Part shown: one piece after another, positions 43,889 to 53,210 of the stretch
Layout of the letters: the number at the start of each line of letters is the position of its first letter
Numbering within the stretch: position 1 is the stretch's first letter
Assembly (NCBI GenBank): GCA_021200315.1
Contig: JAJQGU010000053.1
Span: forward strand, 1-64,000
Direction of reading: 5' to 3'
Source of the DNA: Akkermansiaceae bacterium
GTDB lineage: Bacteria > Verrucomicrobiota > Verrucomicrobiia > Verrucomicrobiales > Akkermansiaceae
Length of the DNA: 64,000 bases
Program-made: the position numbers and the translations under genes
Notes under the pieces: generated by a model
Seen by the model: only the letters and a program-made list of their open reading frames with translations
Told to the model about the DNA's origin: nothing
Databases searched by the model: none

Positions 43889-45013
43889 TCAGTCTGTCTC
43901 CTGCGATTCGTGCGGATGGAGCGGAAGCTTTTTGGCTATGGGCAGCGTGGTGGGCGGGTTGTCCAGCAGCATGGCGATCCATTTCAAATCGCGGGAATTT
44001 TCAAGAGCGAGCTTGATGAGCACGGAGATCGGCACGGCGAGCAGCATGCCAATCGGCCCCCAGATCCAGCCCCAGAGCAGAACGGAGAGAAGGACGACGC
44101 TCATGGCGATTCCGAACTGTTTACCCATGAGAATGGGTTCCAGTCCATTGCCCAACGAGATGTTGATGGCCAGATATCCGATGGCGGTGATCAGAGCATT
44201 CAGGGGTGTGCCCAGCAGCAAGGCGAGCAGTATGGGCGGAATAGCCGCCGCAATGGAGCCGAACGTGGGTATGAAATTCAGGGTGAACGCCACGATACCC
44301 CAGAGCAGAGCGAAGTCTATGTCCATGTAAAGACAGAGCAGCCAAGCCATCAATCCCGTGATCAGGCTGATGAACGTCTTGATGAGCAGATACCGCTGGA
44401 TGCCTTGCAGGGCGTTGGCGAATTGAAGCAGGTCGAGCCCCTCCTCTTTGGATATTTTGTTGACGTTGCGCCTGAATCGGGGCGCCTCCGCCAAGAAGAA
44501 CGTCATCAGGATCAGCGTCAGCACGATGACGGTGACAAATGTCAGAGCCTTGTTCATGATCAGCGTGGAGACGTCCAGAATCATCTTGCCGCTCAGGAAT
44601 TCCTGGGGCGAACCGATGATGCCGGTAATATACTGATCCCAGCCCGTCTCTTTCAGCGAGGCCATGAACTGCGTGTATTTCCCGACGATGAGGGGCAGGT
44701 GAACCCTCTGGATCTCTGTGGAGAGGCTGCCGGCGAGGAAATTAATCAGGCTGCCGATGCCGAACAAGGCGCTGAAGTCGGCGAGCACGGTGCACAGCAC
44801 GGCCAGCCAGTGGGGAAAGCGCAACTTTTTGTGGAGAAAGACCGTGATGGGGTAGCTGACGATGGCCAGAAAACAGGCCATGATCACGGGAACGATGATA
44901 TCCCGGGCGGCTTGCAGACCGGCCAGCACGATGATGACAGCCGCGCTCGTCAGCAGAACCCGCATGCCGTCCCCGAGGGGCGAAAGCCGATGAATAATGC
45001 CTGGCGTTCCCAT
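43889..45013 (-). CDS. AI-2E family transporter/permease
   Basis: A membrane protein of about 374 residues of the AI-2E transporter family (PF01594), with eight hydrophobic segments and the family PTFGSIAAAIPPIL loop. Members include putative autoinducer exporters and Na+/H+ antiporter-like proteins, so the substrate cannot be told. The open frame extends to 45058 with a TTG start; the ATG at 45013 is chosen because the first membrane segment follows at once. Neither has a ribosome-binding site. It lies between the unknown gene and lysA. Confidence 0.85.
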   Translation of the reverse strand: MGTPGIIHRLSPLGDGMRVLLTSAAVIIVLAGLQAARDIIVPVIMACFLAIVSYPITVFLHKKLRFPHWLAVLCTVLADFSALFGIGSLINFLAGSLSTEIQRVHLPLIVGKYTQFMASLKETGWDQYITGIIGSPQEFLSGKMILDVSTLIMNKALTFVTVIVLTLILMTFFLAEAPRFRRNVNKISKEEGLDLLQFANALQGIQRYLLIKTFISLITGLMAWLLCLYMDIDFALLWGIVAFTLNFIPTFGSIAAAIPPILLALLLGTPLNALITAIGYLAINISLGNGLEPILMGKQFGIAMSVVLLSVLLWGWIWGPIGMLLAVPISVLIKLALENSRDLKWIAMLLDNPPTTLPIAKKLPLHPHESQETD

Positions 45014-45099
45014 GAATAAGAGCGGAAGCAGTATGGCGCAGGGCGCGGCGAAAAGCAAGCTTAAACCGTGAATGTTTCAGAATGCCGGGCATCTCTCCC

Positions 45100-46245
45100 T
45101 CATTGATTTTTTTCGCGGGGAAGATTGCTCAGAAAGCGGAGCAGATCGATGCGCAGACGTTCGGCGAGGGGAAGTATGTCCGTGCTTACATATTCTTCAT
45201 GGAATCCTGAAAGACAATGAATCAGGGAGTCCATGCTTTGGGCGAGCCTTTCGACCCGCGGCGAGAGCATGCCGACGTTCATCGGGTTCTCATTGAGTTC
45301 CAGCAGCGTCCCCAGAAGGTGGGGGACGATGAAGGTGTACATTTTCATCAATGCCTCGAATCGTTTTTGCGCGGGAGCCCCATCGTGCAGGCGCGGCCGG
45401 GATTTGCAGAGGGGCTGCAGGCTGTCGGTCAGTTCGGAAAGATGCAGGAAGAGCAGGTTCTCCATGGCATGGTGCACCGCTGCAGCCTCGGCCCGCGGAA
45501 GAAAGTCGGTCACGCTGGGGAACCCCATTCCGGAAATGTTGAAGGGAGGACTCGATTCCCCGCCGCCGTCGGCAATCCTGGCCAAGCCGGCATGCCATTG
45601 CAGGGCGTAGGCCACACGAGCCTGCCAACCCGGGAGATCGCCGTACTTTTCCTTTGCCAAGGAGTAGGAGAAGGCCATGGCTTCGGCTTTCCGCAGTTTG
45701 CGATCCCATGCGTTTTCCGGAAACTGGTCTTCGGCCGGAGTGTGCGAGAGTATATAGGCACCGATCGTTTGCTGGATGTAGTGGCGGAAGGCGTCTTGGT
45801 TGAGCAGATCCTGGACGGCGTCCGATGAGGCGTCGGGCTTCCAAACGCACGCTTCGAGCCTGAGCCGCGCCCGGGCATCCTCGACGAGGATGCGTTCGCC
45901 TTGAATATCGAAGAACTCCAACGAAATGACATTGTGGAGGATACCGGAGGCATCCCGTGCGCACCTCCGCAACGAGGCCGTCATGTCCCCCATGCGGAGG
46001 TGCGCACGGCGCTGCGCGAGCATGGTGAAACAGCCGCGATCGCTTTGAGAGAGAGGAACGCGGGCGGAGGAGTTCCTGAAGCGAAAGCGACAGCCGGCGA
46101 GATCCAGCCGGCAGTCCCCCTTCAGCGTGAACTCGAGGAAGTCGTCCCGGCCGAAAAAGCGGAGGCCGAGCGCCACGATTCCTCTTGTGGTGTTGTCGAT
46201 GTATCCGCCGGCGAGCAGACGGGCGATGCGCAGGGTTCCGGACAT
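45100..46245 (-). CDS. Conserved hypothetical protein
   Basis: A 381-residue protein I cannot place. The N-terminal ~110 residues look like beta-rich sequence (RGIVALGLRFFGRDDF, FTLKGDCRLDL); the rest looks helical and soluble. It has no signal peptide. Histidine-containing stretches in the middle (VHHAMENLLFLHLSEL) are suggestive of a metal-binding helix bundle but nothing more. It starts 3 bases after leuD's stop and lies before the AI-2E gene, so it belongs to the leu transcript. Confidence 0.7.
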   Translation of the reverse strand: MSGTLRIARLLAGGYIDNTTRGIVALGLRFFGRDDFLEFTLKGDCRLDLAGCRFRFRNSSARVPLSQSDRGCFTMLAQRRAHLRMGDMTASLRRCARDASGILHNVISLEFFDIQGERILVEDARARLRLEACVWKPDASSDAVQDLLNQDAFRHYIQQTIGAYILSHTPAEDQFPENAWDRKLRKAEAMAFSYSLAKEKYGDLPGWQARVAYALQWHAGLARIADGGGESSPPFNISGMGFPSVTDFLPRAEAAAVHHAMENLLFLHLSELTDSLQPLCKSRPRLHDGAPAQKRFEALMKMYTFIVPHLLGTLLELNENPMNVGMLSPRVERLAQSMDSLIHCLSGFHEEYVSTDILPLAERLRIDLLRFLSNLPREKNQ

Positions 46246-46248
46246 GTG

Positions 46249-46854
46249 TTATCGCGCTCGGGGCATGGGCTGTCTGGCGGAAAGGGCTTCGACGGCTTCG
46301 GCTGTATTCATCAAGTCGGCGATGGCGTCCCAGCGTCCCCGAATGAGCGCTTCCCGGGGCTCTTCCGGCATGGAGATCGGGAAGGCCGCGAGTGCGGAGC
46401 GCAGCTGCATCCGCTCCAAATCGAGCGTCCAGATCAGTTCGGGGTGTTCCTCCGTCAGTTTCATGGCGGCGGCGAGATCTTCGTGCGAGGCTGCGGCGCA
46501 GGGCAAACCGATGCCGGTGCTGTTGCCGAAGAATATTTCAGCGAAAGATTCGGCCACGATGCCTTGGATGCCGGAACGCCTGATAGCTTGAGGAGCATGT
46601 TCGCGGGATGAGCCGCAGCCGAAATTTTCCCCGCCGAAAATGAGAGCGGCGCCGGCGTGGGAGGGGCTGTCGATCGGATGCCCGGCGGGGCGCCCCGATT
46701 GATCAAATCGCTCGTCCCAAAACATTTTGCCCGCCAGTTCGTCGAACGTGATGCACTTCAGAAAACGGGAGGGGATGATGCGGTCGGTGTCCATGTCGGC
46801 CCCGGGAACGGGGACGGCCTTGCCGGAAACTTGAGTAATATGGCGGAGAGGCAT
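46249..46854 (-). CDS. leuD: 3-isopropylmalate dehydratase small subunit
   Basis: A 201-residue LeuD, the swivelling-domain partner of LeuC in leucine biosynthesis. DMDTDRIIPSRFLK, FGGENFGCGSSREHAP and the IVAESFAEIFFGNSTGIG segments are present. It starts ten bases after leuC's stop. Confidence 0.97.
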   Translation of the reverse strand: MPLRHITQVSGKAVPVPGADMDTDRIIPSRFLKCITFDELAGKMFWDERFDQSGRPAGHPIDSPSHAGAALIFGGENFGCGSSREHAPQAIRRSGIQGIVAESFAEIFFGNSTGIGLPCAAASHEDLAAAMKLTEEHPELIWTLDLERMQLRSALAAFPISMPEEPREALIRGRWDAIADLMNTAEAVEALSARQPMPRAR

Positions 46855-46863
46855 GAGAGCGGA

Positions 46864-48276
46864 TTAATTCATGTGAAACACTTCGCGGGGATCGGCCACC
46901 CGGCCCGTCAGGGCCGTGGCGGCAACGGCCTCGGGACTCATGAGCAGCGTGCGCCCGGAGGGGCTGCCCTGCCGTCCCTTGAAGTTGCGGTTTGACGAGC
47001 TGGCGCAGAGCTGGTCGCCCACCAACCTGTCCGGATTCATGGCAAGGCACATTGAGCAGCCCGCTCTGCGCCATTCGAACCCCGCCTCGAGAAAAATTTC
47101 GGCAATGCCTTCATCCTCGCATTGGCGGGCCGTCATCTGCGAACCGGGAACGGCCAGCGCCTTGACGCCGGCAGCTACCCTGCGCCCTCTGATGAGGCGC
47201 GCCACCTTGCGGAAGTCCGAAATGCGGCCATTGGTGCACGAGCCGATGAAGCACACCTGCACGGGCATGCCCTTGATCGGGACGCCGGGGGTGAATTTCA
47301 TATAGGCGAGGGCTTCGAGCATGCCTTTGCGGGTCTCTTCGTCGGGGGCGTCGGCCGGATCGGGCACGACGCCGTCGATGGGCACGCTCTGGGCGGGAGT
47401 GATGCCCCATGTGACGGTGGGCTCTATTTCATCCGCCTGAAAGGCGACTTGGTCGTCGTAATGCGCGTCGGCGTCTGACGCGAAGCTTTTCCAGCGCACG
47501 ACGGCTTCGTTCCAGGCGGCGCCCGTCGGGGCGAACAGGCGGCCTTGAAGGTATCTGAACGTGGTCTCGTCGGGATTGATGTAACCGCAGCGCGCAGCGC
47601 CCTCGATGGCGAGATTGCAGAGTGTCATGCGTTCATCCATGCTCATGGCCTCGACGGCCGAGCCGCCGAATTCGTACGCGTAACCCAAGCCGCCCTTGAC
47701 GCCGAGCCGCCTGATGATGAAAAGCGCGGCGTCTTTGGCCGTGACGCCCGGTTTCAATCTCCCTTCCACGCGCACGCTGCGCACCTTGAGCGGAGTCTGC
47801 GCCAGCGTCTGGGTAGCGAGCACGTCGCGCACCTGAGTGGTGCCGATGCCCATGGCGACGCTGCCCATGGCGCCGTGCGTGGCCGTGTGCGAGTCTCCGC
47901 AGACGATGGTCATGCCCGGCTGGGTGATGCCGAGCTCGGGACCCACCATGTGCACAATGCCCTGCATGCCGCTGGGAAGGTCAAACATGCGGATGCCGTG
48001 GGCAGCGCAGTTGCGGCGCAGAGCCTGAAGCATGGCGGCTGCGCGGGGGTCGGCAAAGGGCTCGCTCTGGTCGTCAGTGGGGATGATGTGATCTACTGTG
48101 GCGAAGGTGCGCTCGGGATGCAGAACGGACAAACCCAAGTCGCGCAGCATGCCGAAGGCTTGGGGAGAGGTCACTTCGTGCAGGTAATGCGTGGCAATGA
48201 AAAGCTGCGTGCGCCCGTCCGGCAGCATGCCGACGGTGTGCGCATCCCATATTTTTTCGTATAAGGTTTTACCCAT
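46864..48276 (-). CDS. leuC: 3-isopropylmalate dehydratase large subunit
   Basis: A 470-residue aconitase-family subunit carrying the [4Fe-4S] cluster. The cluster cysteines lie in [13 protein letters not shown] and [12 protein letters not shown], and [14 protein letters not shown] is the aconitase-family signature. It begins the minus-strand run leuC-leuD-unknown-AI-2E-lysA-fba. I see no leader peptide or T-box upstream (48277-48456). Confidence 0.97.
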   Translation of the reverse strand: MGKTLYEKIWDAHTVGMLPDGRTQLFIATHYLHEVTSPQAFGMLRDLGLSVLHPERTFATVDHIIPTDDQSEPFADPRAAAMLQALRRNCAAHGIRMFDLPSGMQGIVHMVGPELGITQPGMTIVCGDSHTATHGAMGSVAMGIGTTQVRDVLATQTLAQTPLKVRSVRVEGRLKPGVTAKDAALFIIRRLGVKGGLGYAYEFGGSAVEAMSMDERMTLCNLAIEGAARCGYINPDETTFRYLQGRLFAPTGAAWNEAVVRWKSFASDADAHYDDQVAFQADEIEPTVTWGITPAQSVPIDGVVPDPADAPDEETRKGMLEALAYMKFTPGVPIKGMPVQVCFIGSCTNGRISDFRKVARLIRGRRVAAGVKALAVPGSQMTARQCEDEGIAEIFLEAGFEWRRAGCSMCLAMNPDRLVGDQLCASSSNRNFKGRQGSPSGRTLLMSPEAVAATALTGRVADPREVFHMN

Positions 48277-48456
48277 ATGCAGTGAAAAGCATGCTCTGGA
48301 ATCGGGAATTCGTCAAGAGCGAAAGCGGCCGTTCCTTCTGCACTTGTGACATACGAACCGACTTGCGTCAAATCATCGGAAAGTGCGGGAAGGCAGCCCA
48401 ATTCCGCCGCCGGCCCCGTTCCGATCGATTGGTTGACGTTGAAGATTGAGAGCCCT

Positions 48457-49386
48457 TTAAATCCTGAACAGGGACGAAACGGATTCTCCCGCATGGATGC
48501 GTCGGATGGCATCGCCCATCAATCCGGCGATGCTCACCACATCCACTTTGGGTCCTTGAGCCATGGGCACCGAATCGCTGGTGAGCACGCGCTCGATGTC
48601 CGAATGGCTCAGGCGTTCGCGCGCCAAGTCGCTCAGTACCCCGTGGGAAACGCCGGCGAAGATGCGGTTGGCTCCATGCTCCTTCAGAATGCGTGCGGCG
48701 GCGCAAAGCGTGCCTGCGGTTTCCGTCATGTCATCCACAAGCAGCACGTCACGTCCCTCGACATTGCCGATCACGGCTGATGCCTCCACTTCCGTAGCGC
48801 TGACGCGGTGTTTGGCCACAATGGCCATCTGGACGCCCAAGGCGCTGGAATAAGCCTTGGCCATTTTCACGCCGCCGATGTCCGGACAGACGACAACAAG
48901 GTTTTCCATGTTCCTGACGTAATGTTCGCGCAGGTGGCGCACCAGCACGGGGGTAGCGTAGAGATGATCGACAGGAATATCGAAGAATCCCTGAATCTGA
49001 GCCGCATGCAGATCCATCGTCAATACGCGGTTCACGCCGGCTGCCGTCAACAGGTTGGCTACGAGCTTGGCCGTGATGGGTACGCGGGGCTGATCCTTGC
49101 GGTCTTGGCGGGCATAGCCGAAGAAGGGCATCACCGCCGTAATGCGCCCAGCGCTCGCCCGTTTGGCCGCATCGATCATGACGCAGAGCTCCATGAAGTT
49201 ATTATTTGTCGGAGGACATGTCGGCTGAATGAGGAACACATCACTGCCCCGAATGTTCTCGTTGATCTTGACGAAGCTTTCCCCGTCGGGGAACGAGTTG
49301 ACCGCGACGTCTGTAAGAGGTATGCCGATGTGCGACGAGATCTTTTCCGCGAGTTGTTTGTGAGCTGTACCGCTGATGATTTTCAT
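48457..49386 (-). CDS. prs: Ribose-phosphate pyrophosphokinase
   Basis: A 309-residue PRPP synthetase. The segments YGYARQDRKDQPR-type (FGYARQDRK), DLHAAQIQGFFDIPVDHLYA and VLLVDDMTETAGTL, the PRPP loop, are as expected. PRPP feeds purine, pyrimidine, histidine and NAD synthesis. It is divergent from the exosortase gene and starts at 49386. The upstream region carries a hairpin (49405-49430). Confidence 0.97.
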   Translation of the reverse strand: MKIISGTAHKQLAEKISSHIGIPLTDVAVNSFPDGESFVKINENIRGSDVFLIQPTCPPTNNNFMELCVMIDAAKRASAGRITAVMPFFGYARQDRKDQPRVPITAKLVANLLTAAGVNRVLTMDLHAAQIQGFFDIPVDHLYATPVLVRHLREHYVRNMENLVVVCPDIGGVKMAKAYSSALGVQMAIVAKHRVSATEVEASAVIGNVEGRDVLLVDDMTETAGTLCAAARILKEHGANRIFAGVSHGVLSDLARERLSHSDIERVLTSDSVPMAQGPKVDVVSIAGLMGDAIRRIHAGESVSSLFRI

Positions 49387-49404
49387 GATAATGACGCAAC
49401 GAGC

Positions 49405-49430
49405 GCGCGGCTATTCTTGACAAGCCGCGC
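49405..49430. promoter_or_regulatory. Hairpin between divergent prs and exosortase genes
   Basis: An 8-bp inverted repeat GCGCGGCT/AGCCGCGC separates prs from the exosortase gene. A TTGACA at 49417-49422 in its loop has AATACT 17 bases downstream and could be the exosortase promoter, in which case the palindrome overlaps its -35. Confidence 0.4.
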
Positions 49431-49484
49431 AGGAATATCAATACTAAACACATCTCTCCAACATATTTTTTTCTCCTTTTCCGG

Positions 49485-50438
49485 ATGAATACAATCTGCA
49501 CGATGAAATCAAAGTGTTCGCTCACGATGCGTTACACGTCCATGGCGCTTACGGCGGCACTGCTGGTGTGGTTTTATTGCGTCCAGCCGGGTTTTTCCTC
49601 CCACAGCGCCGTGGGTTGGCTGGTAAGCAGCTGGAACAGTGAAACGGATTACGAGCATGCTTGGATGGTTCCCCTGTTTTCCGCGGCCATGATCTATCAG
49701 GTGCGGTCAAAGTTGGCCGCTCTTCCCCGCACGGAAACGGTTTCGTGGCTTCCGTTTCTTTTCCTCGCTTCGGGTGCGCTGCTCTACGTGGCGGGCTATC
49801 GCACCATGCAGGGGCGAGTGGTGATCGGCGCCCTGCCTTTTCTGCTGACGGGCTGTATGTGGTTCTTTCTGGGGCGCCGTGCGGCTTGGTTGTGCGCTTT
49901 CCCGTTCTTCTTCCTTTGGATGGCCATCCCTCTGCCCGGGTTTCAACAGGCGACAGTGGGCATGCAGCTGATGGCTACCCAGGCGGCTCACTGGGGTGCG
50001 TCGCTTTTTGGCGTACAAACTGTCGTTGAGGGAACGAACATCGCCTCGGCCACCGGAAACTGGGATGCCTACAGCATCGCCGGCGGCTGCAGCGGCATGC
50101 GCTCATTGATGGCTCTGCTGATGATCGCCGTTGCGTGGGCTTACATGTCGCCTCTCTCATGGTGGAAGAAGCTCATTCTGGCGGGAAGCGCGATTCCGCT
50201 GGCCATATTGGGCAACGCCTTCCGCGTGACGAGCATTTTCGTGTTCGCCGAATATGTCGACCCATCCTTCGCCTCGAAGACGTGGCATGACTGGTCGGGG
50301 CTGCTCTTCTTCTTCCCGGCGACGTTGATCGGCCTGACTCTTCTGTATTCTGTCCTTGCGGGAGAGATCCCCTTTCTAAAGAAAAAACGCACGGTCGTTT
50401 TGCGCAGCAATGGCCCGAAAGAAAGGAGCGCGCAATGA
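49485..50438 (+). CDS. Exosortase
   Basis: A 317-residue polytopic exosortase, the membrane transpeptidase that cuts and sorts PEP-CTERM or similar proteins. The catalytic cysteine lies in AGGCSGMRSL, the arginine in GNAFRVTSI and the histidine in TWHDWSG, all near the C-terminal half. At least seven membrane segments are seen. Several ATGs occur near the start (49485, 49503); the first is used. It overlaps epsI by four bases, and no PEP-CTERM substrate is in the window. Confidence 0.9.
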   Translation: MNTICTMKSKCSLTMRYTSMALTAALLVWFYCVQPGFSSHSAVGWLVSSWNSETDYEHAWMVPLFSAAMIYQVRSKLAALPRTETVSWLPFLFLASGALLYVAGYRTMQGRVVIGALPFLLTGCMWFFLGRRAAWLCAFPFFFLWMAIPLPGFQQATVGMQLMATQAAHWGASLFGVQTVVEGTNIASATGNWDAYSIAGGCSGMRSLMALLMIAVAWAYMSPLSWWKKLILAGSAIPLAILGNAFRVTSIFVFAEYVDPSFASKTWHDWSGLLFFFPATLIGLTLLYSVLAGEIPFLKKKRTVVLRSNGPKERSAQ

Positions 50439-51256
50439 TCCGTCGCCTTTATGTTCTGCTGCTTCCCCTGTTTCTTCTGCTGGCGCTGGGGTGCATTTAT
50501 CTCTTGCCGGAACATCACGAGATTCTGCCTTCGGCTATTTCCGAGGAATTGCCGACGGGGTATCATCTGCCCGGTTGGTATGGGGAAAAGACTCAGGAAA
50601 CTGATATAGAACGGAAAGTGTTATCGTCTGATACAAAATTCAGCAAGGCTGTCTATGTCAGTTTGGAAGATCCCGTGCTTTTCTCCAGCCGTGATGAAGA
50701 GGGGCGCGAGCGGCGTGCCGCTCTTCCCTGTATGGTTTCGATCGTCTTTTCGGGAAATGACATGAACAACTCCATCCATCGCCCCGAACGGTGTCTTCCC
50801 GCGCAGGGACATACCAATCTGGTGTCATCCCGAACAGAGCTGCGCATGGATGACGGGCATATATTGCCCTTCACCCGGCTGTCGACCGACACGAAGACGG
50901 CGGATGGTCAAACGCTCCGCCATATTCATTATTATGTGTTCATCAGCGATTCGCATGCGACGGAGAGTCACCTGAGGCGCACGCTTCTCGACATGCGCGA
51001 TCGGCTCGTCTACGGCAAGGTTCAGCGTTGGGCATACATCCAACTCTCCACACATTATGGAAACGTTGTGCAGGTCGAAGAGAAGCTTGCCGATGAACAG
51101 CTGAAAAAGCTGATATGCAGTCTGCTGCCAGGCCTGATCGATTGGAAGCGCATTCGCTCACCCCTGCAAAGGGAGAGAGTGGAAGACGAGAGGAAGAATC
51201 AAGATCAATCCATTGAAGCCGAGGACATCTTCCAGAAAGCGCTGAAAGGCTCGTAA
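50435..51256 (+). CDS. epsI: Exosortase-associated EpsI-type protein
   Basis: A 273-residue protein with an N-terminal membrane segment (residues 4-24) and an extracytoplasmic domain. The motif NSIHRPERCLPAQGH is the typical EpsI/exosortase-C-terminal domain signature (H-P-E-x-C). EpsI-like domains are found fused to or next to exosortases. It overlaps the exosortase by four bases (ATGA), so the two are coupled. The C-terminus is highly charged. Its exact role in sorting is unknown. Confidence 0.88.
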   Translation: MIRRLYVLLLPLFLLLALGCIYLLPEHHEILPSAISEELPTGYHLPGWYGEKTQETDIERKVLSSDTKFSKAVYVSLEDPVLFSSRDEEGRERRAALPCMVSIVFSGNDMNNSIHRPERCLPAQGHTNLVSSRTELRMDDGHILPFTRLSTDTKTADGQTLRHIHYYVFISDSHATESHLRRTLLDMRDRLVYGKVQRWAYIQLSTHYGNVVQVEEKLADEQLKKLICSLLPGLIDWKRIRSPLQRERVEDERKNQDQSIEAEDIFQKALKGS

Positions 51257-51349
51257 GAAGGGAGGGCATGTCGGGATCATCGCCTAAAAGAAAACAGGGT
51301 TCCCGGCGGGAGTGGGGCTATGCCTGCTGATTTCATGGGGCTTGCCTGA

Positions 51350-52372
51350 ATGAGAACGGATATGGATTCCAGGAGAAAGTCGTTCGGAATATCGTTGGAC
51401 AGGAAGTTGGGTATGTTGATGCGGGGGCTGACCAGTGAGGACGATCTGCTTTATCAGGTGTACGGGTTCGGATTGCCCCGCTCCTATTTGATGCCGCTGC
51501 CGATTCTTTCCACAAAGAGAGCGAAGAGTATCAAGACGCTGGCGAAGGAATTGAATATGCATCCTTCTCAGGTATCCCAGGCGGTGCGGGAATTGTCGGC
51601 CAGAAATCTGGTCATTCAGCGTAAAGATCGCGAGGATAGCCGAAGGAGAATGGTACTGCTTACTGAGGAGGGCAGACGGTGGGTGGAGAGACTTCAGGAG
51701 ATAAAAAGCGATTTATCGCGGGCTGTCGACCATTTGACGGAGGAAACGGGTTTTGATTTGGGGAAAGCGGTGGAGTGTTGGCTGGATCATTTGAAGGGGA
51801 AAGATATCGTTCAACGCGTGATGGAAGAAAAAAAGAAACGGACGAGGCTGATGGTTCGCATAGTTCCGTATCGGCCGTCCCATCAAACCGCATTCCGCAC
51901 GCTGAATGAAGAATGGACAGCCCGGTGTTGGACAATGGAGCAATCTGATTACGAATGTTTGGAACATCCGCAAAGGAGTATACTCGACAAGGGCGGCCGC
52001 ATCCTCGTGGCGCTTCATCAAGGCAAACCCGTAGGCGTGTGTGCACTGTTGAGGTTTTCGGGGCGGGTTTATGAACTGGCCAGACATGCCGTGCTTCCGG
52101 CCGTTCAGGGCAGAGGGGTTGGCATGAGACTGGCGAAGGCCGCCGTGGATCAGGCAAAAAAACTGGGAGGGGAAAGAGTTGTTCTGAAGAGCAACGTGTT
52201 GCTCAAGGCCGCTTTGCACATCTACAAAAAACTGGGTTTTGTGGAACTGGACAAGAACCGTTCTTTCCGTTCCTGTGGTGATGTACATATGGATTTGACT
52301 TTGAAAACCGCGCAGGGACAGGTGAAGGATGCCTTTGCAGCCGGAAGCGTCAGGCCGTCCGGAGAAGATTAA
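51350..52372 (+). CDS. MarR-type regulator fused to a GNAT acetyltransferase
   Basis: A 340-residue two-domain protein. Residues ~10-150 form a MarR winged helix, with SIKTLAKELNMHPSQVSQAV as the recognition-helix region and a DREDSRRRMVLLTEEG wing. Residues ~165-325 are a GNAT fold; the acetyl-CoA site is VLPAVQGRGVGMRLAKAAV, followed by the ALHIYKKLGFVE motif. Such fusions occur in several phyla; they acetylate unknown substrates. The gene stands alone after epsI, on the same strand but 93 bases later, and a terminator for the opposing gene overlaps its stop. Confidence 0.88.
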   Translation: MRTDMDSRRKSFGISLDRKLGMLMRGLTSEDDLLYQVYGFGLPRSYLMPLPILSTKRAKSIKTLAKELNMHPSQVSQAVRELSARNLVIQRKDREDSRRRMVLLTEEGRRWVERLQEIKSDLSRAVDHLTEETGFDLGKAVECWLDHLKGKDIVQRVMEEKKKRTRLMVRIVPYRPSHQTAFRTLNEEWTARCWTMEQSDYECLEHPQRSILDKGGRILVALHQGKPVGVCALLRFSGRVYELARHAVLPAVQGRGVGMRLAKAAVDQAKKLGGERVVLKSNVLLKAALHIYKKLGFVELDKNRSFRSCGDVHMDLTLKTAQGQVKDAFAAGSVRPSGED

Positions 52373-52407
52373 AAACGCAGTGAAGCCGCCGGAAGCGTCA
52401 CTGCGTT
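52369..52407 (-). terminator. Terminator of the basic AT-hook-like gene
   Basis: A 10-bp inverted repeat AACGCAGTGA/TCACTGCGTT (52374-52383 and 52398-52407) is followed on the minus strand by TTTTT. It overlaps the stop codon of the MarR-GNAT gene. Confidence 0.75.
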
Positions 52408-52427
52408 GAAAGAAACGGAAAGACGGC

Positions 52428-53210
52428 TCAAATGTTGTCGCCGGCTTGATGATCGGCGGGGGCTTCGTCCTGGTGCGCGCGCTTGTCGTGCCGTGCCGCT
52501 TCAAGGAGATAGAATTCAGCCACCCGATAAGCCCGCCGGGCGGTTTCGCGCGCCGTGGCGTCATCCATCAGCGCAAGACCTTCTTCAGTCACTTCCCCTA
52601 AAAAAATCTGCCAGGCTCGTCTGTGGAGCTTTTTGACGCTGACGTTGGCGAGCGCGGACTGCTGAGAGGCCGGATCTCCCTGGCCTCCCCGCCGATTGCG
52701 GCGCCGATGCTTGCGGCGTCCCCCCGTGCGCTCGTCTTCAGCTCCGCCCACGGTTTCAGGCTGAACAAAGGGAGACGACCGTTCCTCTTTTTCGGGAGAT
52801 GCGACGATTCCTTCCTTGACTGCAAGCTCCGGTTCGGGACGCTTCCTGGAGAGGCGCCCCTTTTTCTCCGGTGTCTCGGCAGGGGCGGGCGGCACGGATG
52901 CCGCATCTTGGATTTCGGCTTGTCCCTTAGGTTTTCTGCCGCGACGCGGCTTAGGCTGTTCGGCCGGCGATTCCTCGGGGGCGAGAAGAGCTTTTTGTTT
53001 TCGTGCGCTCGTTTTTCGGGTTTGTGTGCTCGGGGAAACGCCCGAGGCTCCGGCGGCGGCCTCTTCCTCGCTTTGAGCGCTCTTTTGTCGTGTCGTCTTT
53101 GTCACGCGCGTTTTTGGAACGTCGGTACCGTCAGTCTTGGCCTTCCGGATGCGTGTCTTTCCGGCGACAGCCGATAGAGCCGTATGTGTATTTTCTGTAT
53201 CGGAATCCAT
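52428..53210 (-). CDS. Basic low-complexity protein with an AT-hook-like motif
   Basis: A 260-residue protein rich in K, R, P, E and A. The start is taken at the ATG at 53210. The first ~170 residues are a disordered basic region with PKPRRGRKPKG, an AT-hook-like R-G-R-K-P core, and a second basic patch GGRRKHRRRNRRGGQG. The last ~75 residues (NVSVKKLHRRAWQIFLGEV and following) form a helical domain. It resembles nothing I can name; a nucleoid or RNA-binding role is inferred only from the charge. Confidence 0.55.
   Translation of the reverse strand: MDSDTENTHTALSAVAGKTRIRKAKTDGTDVPKTRVTKTTRQKSAQSEEEAAAGASGVSPSTQTRKTSARKQKALLAPEESPAEQPKPRRGRKPKGQAEIQDAASVPPAPAETPEKKGRLSRKRPEPELAVKEGIVASPEKEERSSPFVQPETVGGAEDERTGGRRKHRRRNRRGGQGDPASQQSALANVSVKKLHRRAWQIFLGEVTEEGLALMDDATARETARRAYRVAEFYLLEAARHDKRAHQDEAPADHQAGDNI

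Noticed and set aside
43280-45019. 579-codon open frame opposite lysA and the AI-2E gene
   Set aside because: It spans two real genes on the other strand and reads as low-complexity H, Q and D-rich sequence.
48277-48456. Leader peptide or T-box before leuC
   Set aside because: No run of leucine codons, no T-box motif and no terminator-like hairpin were seen.
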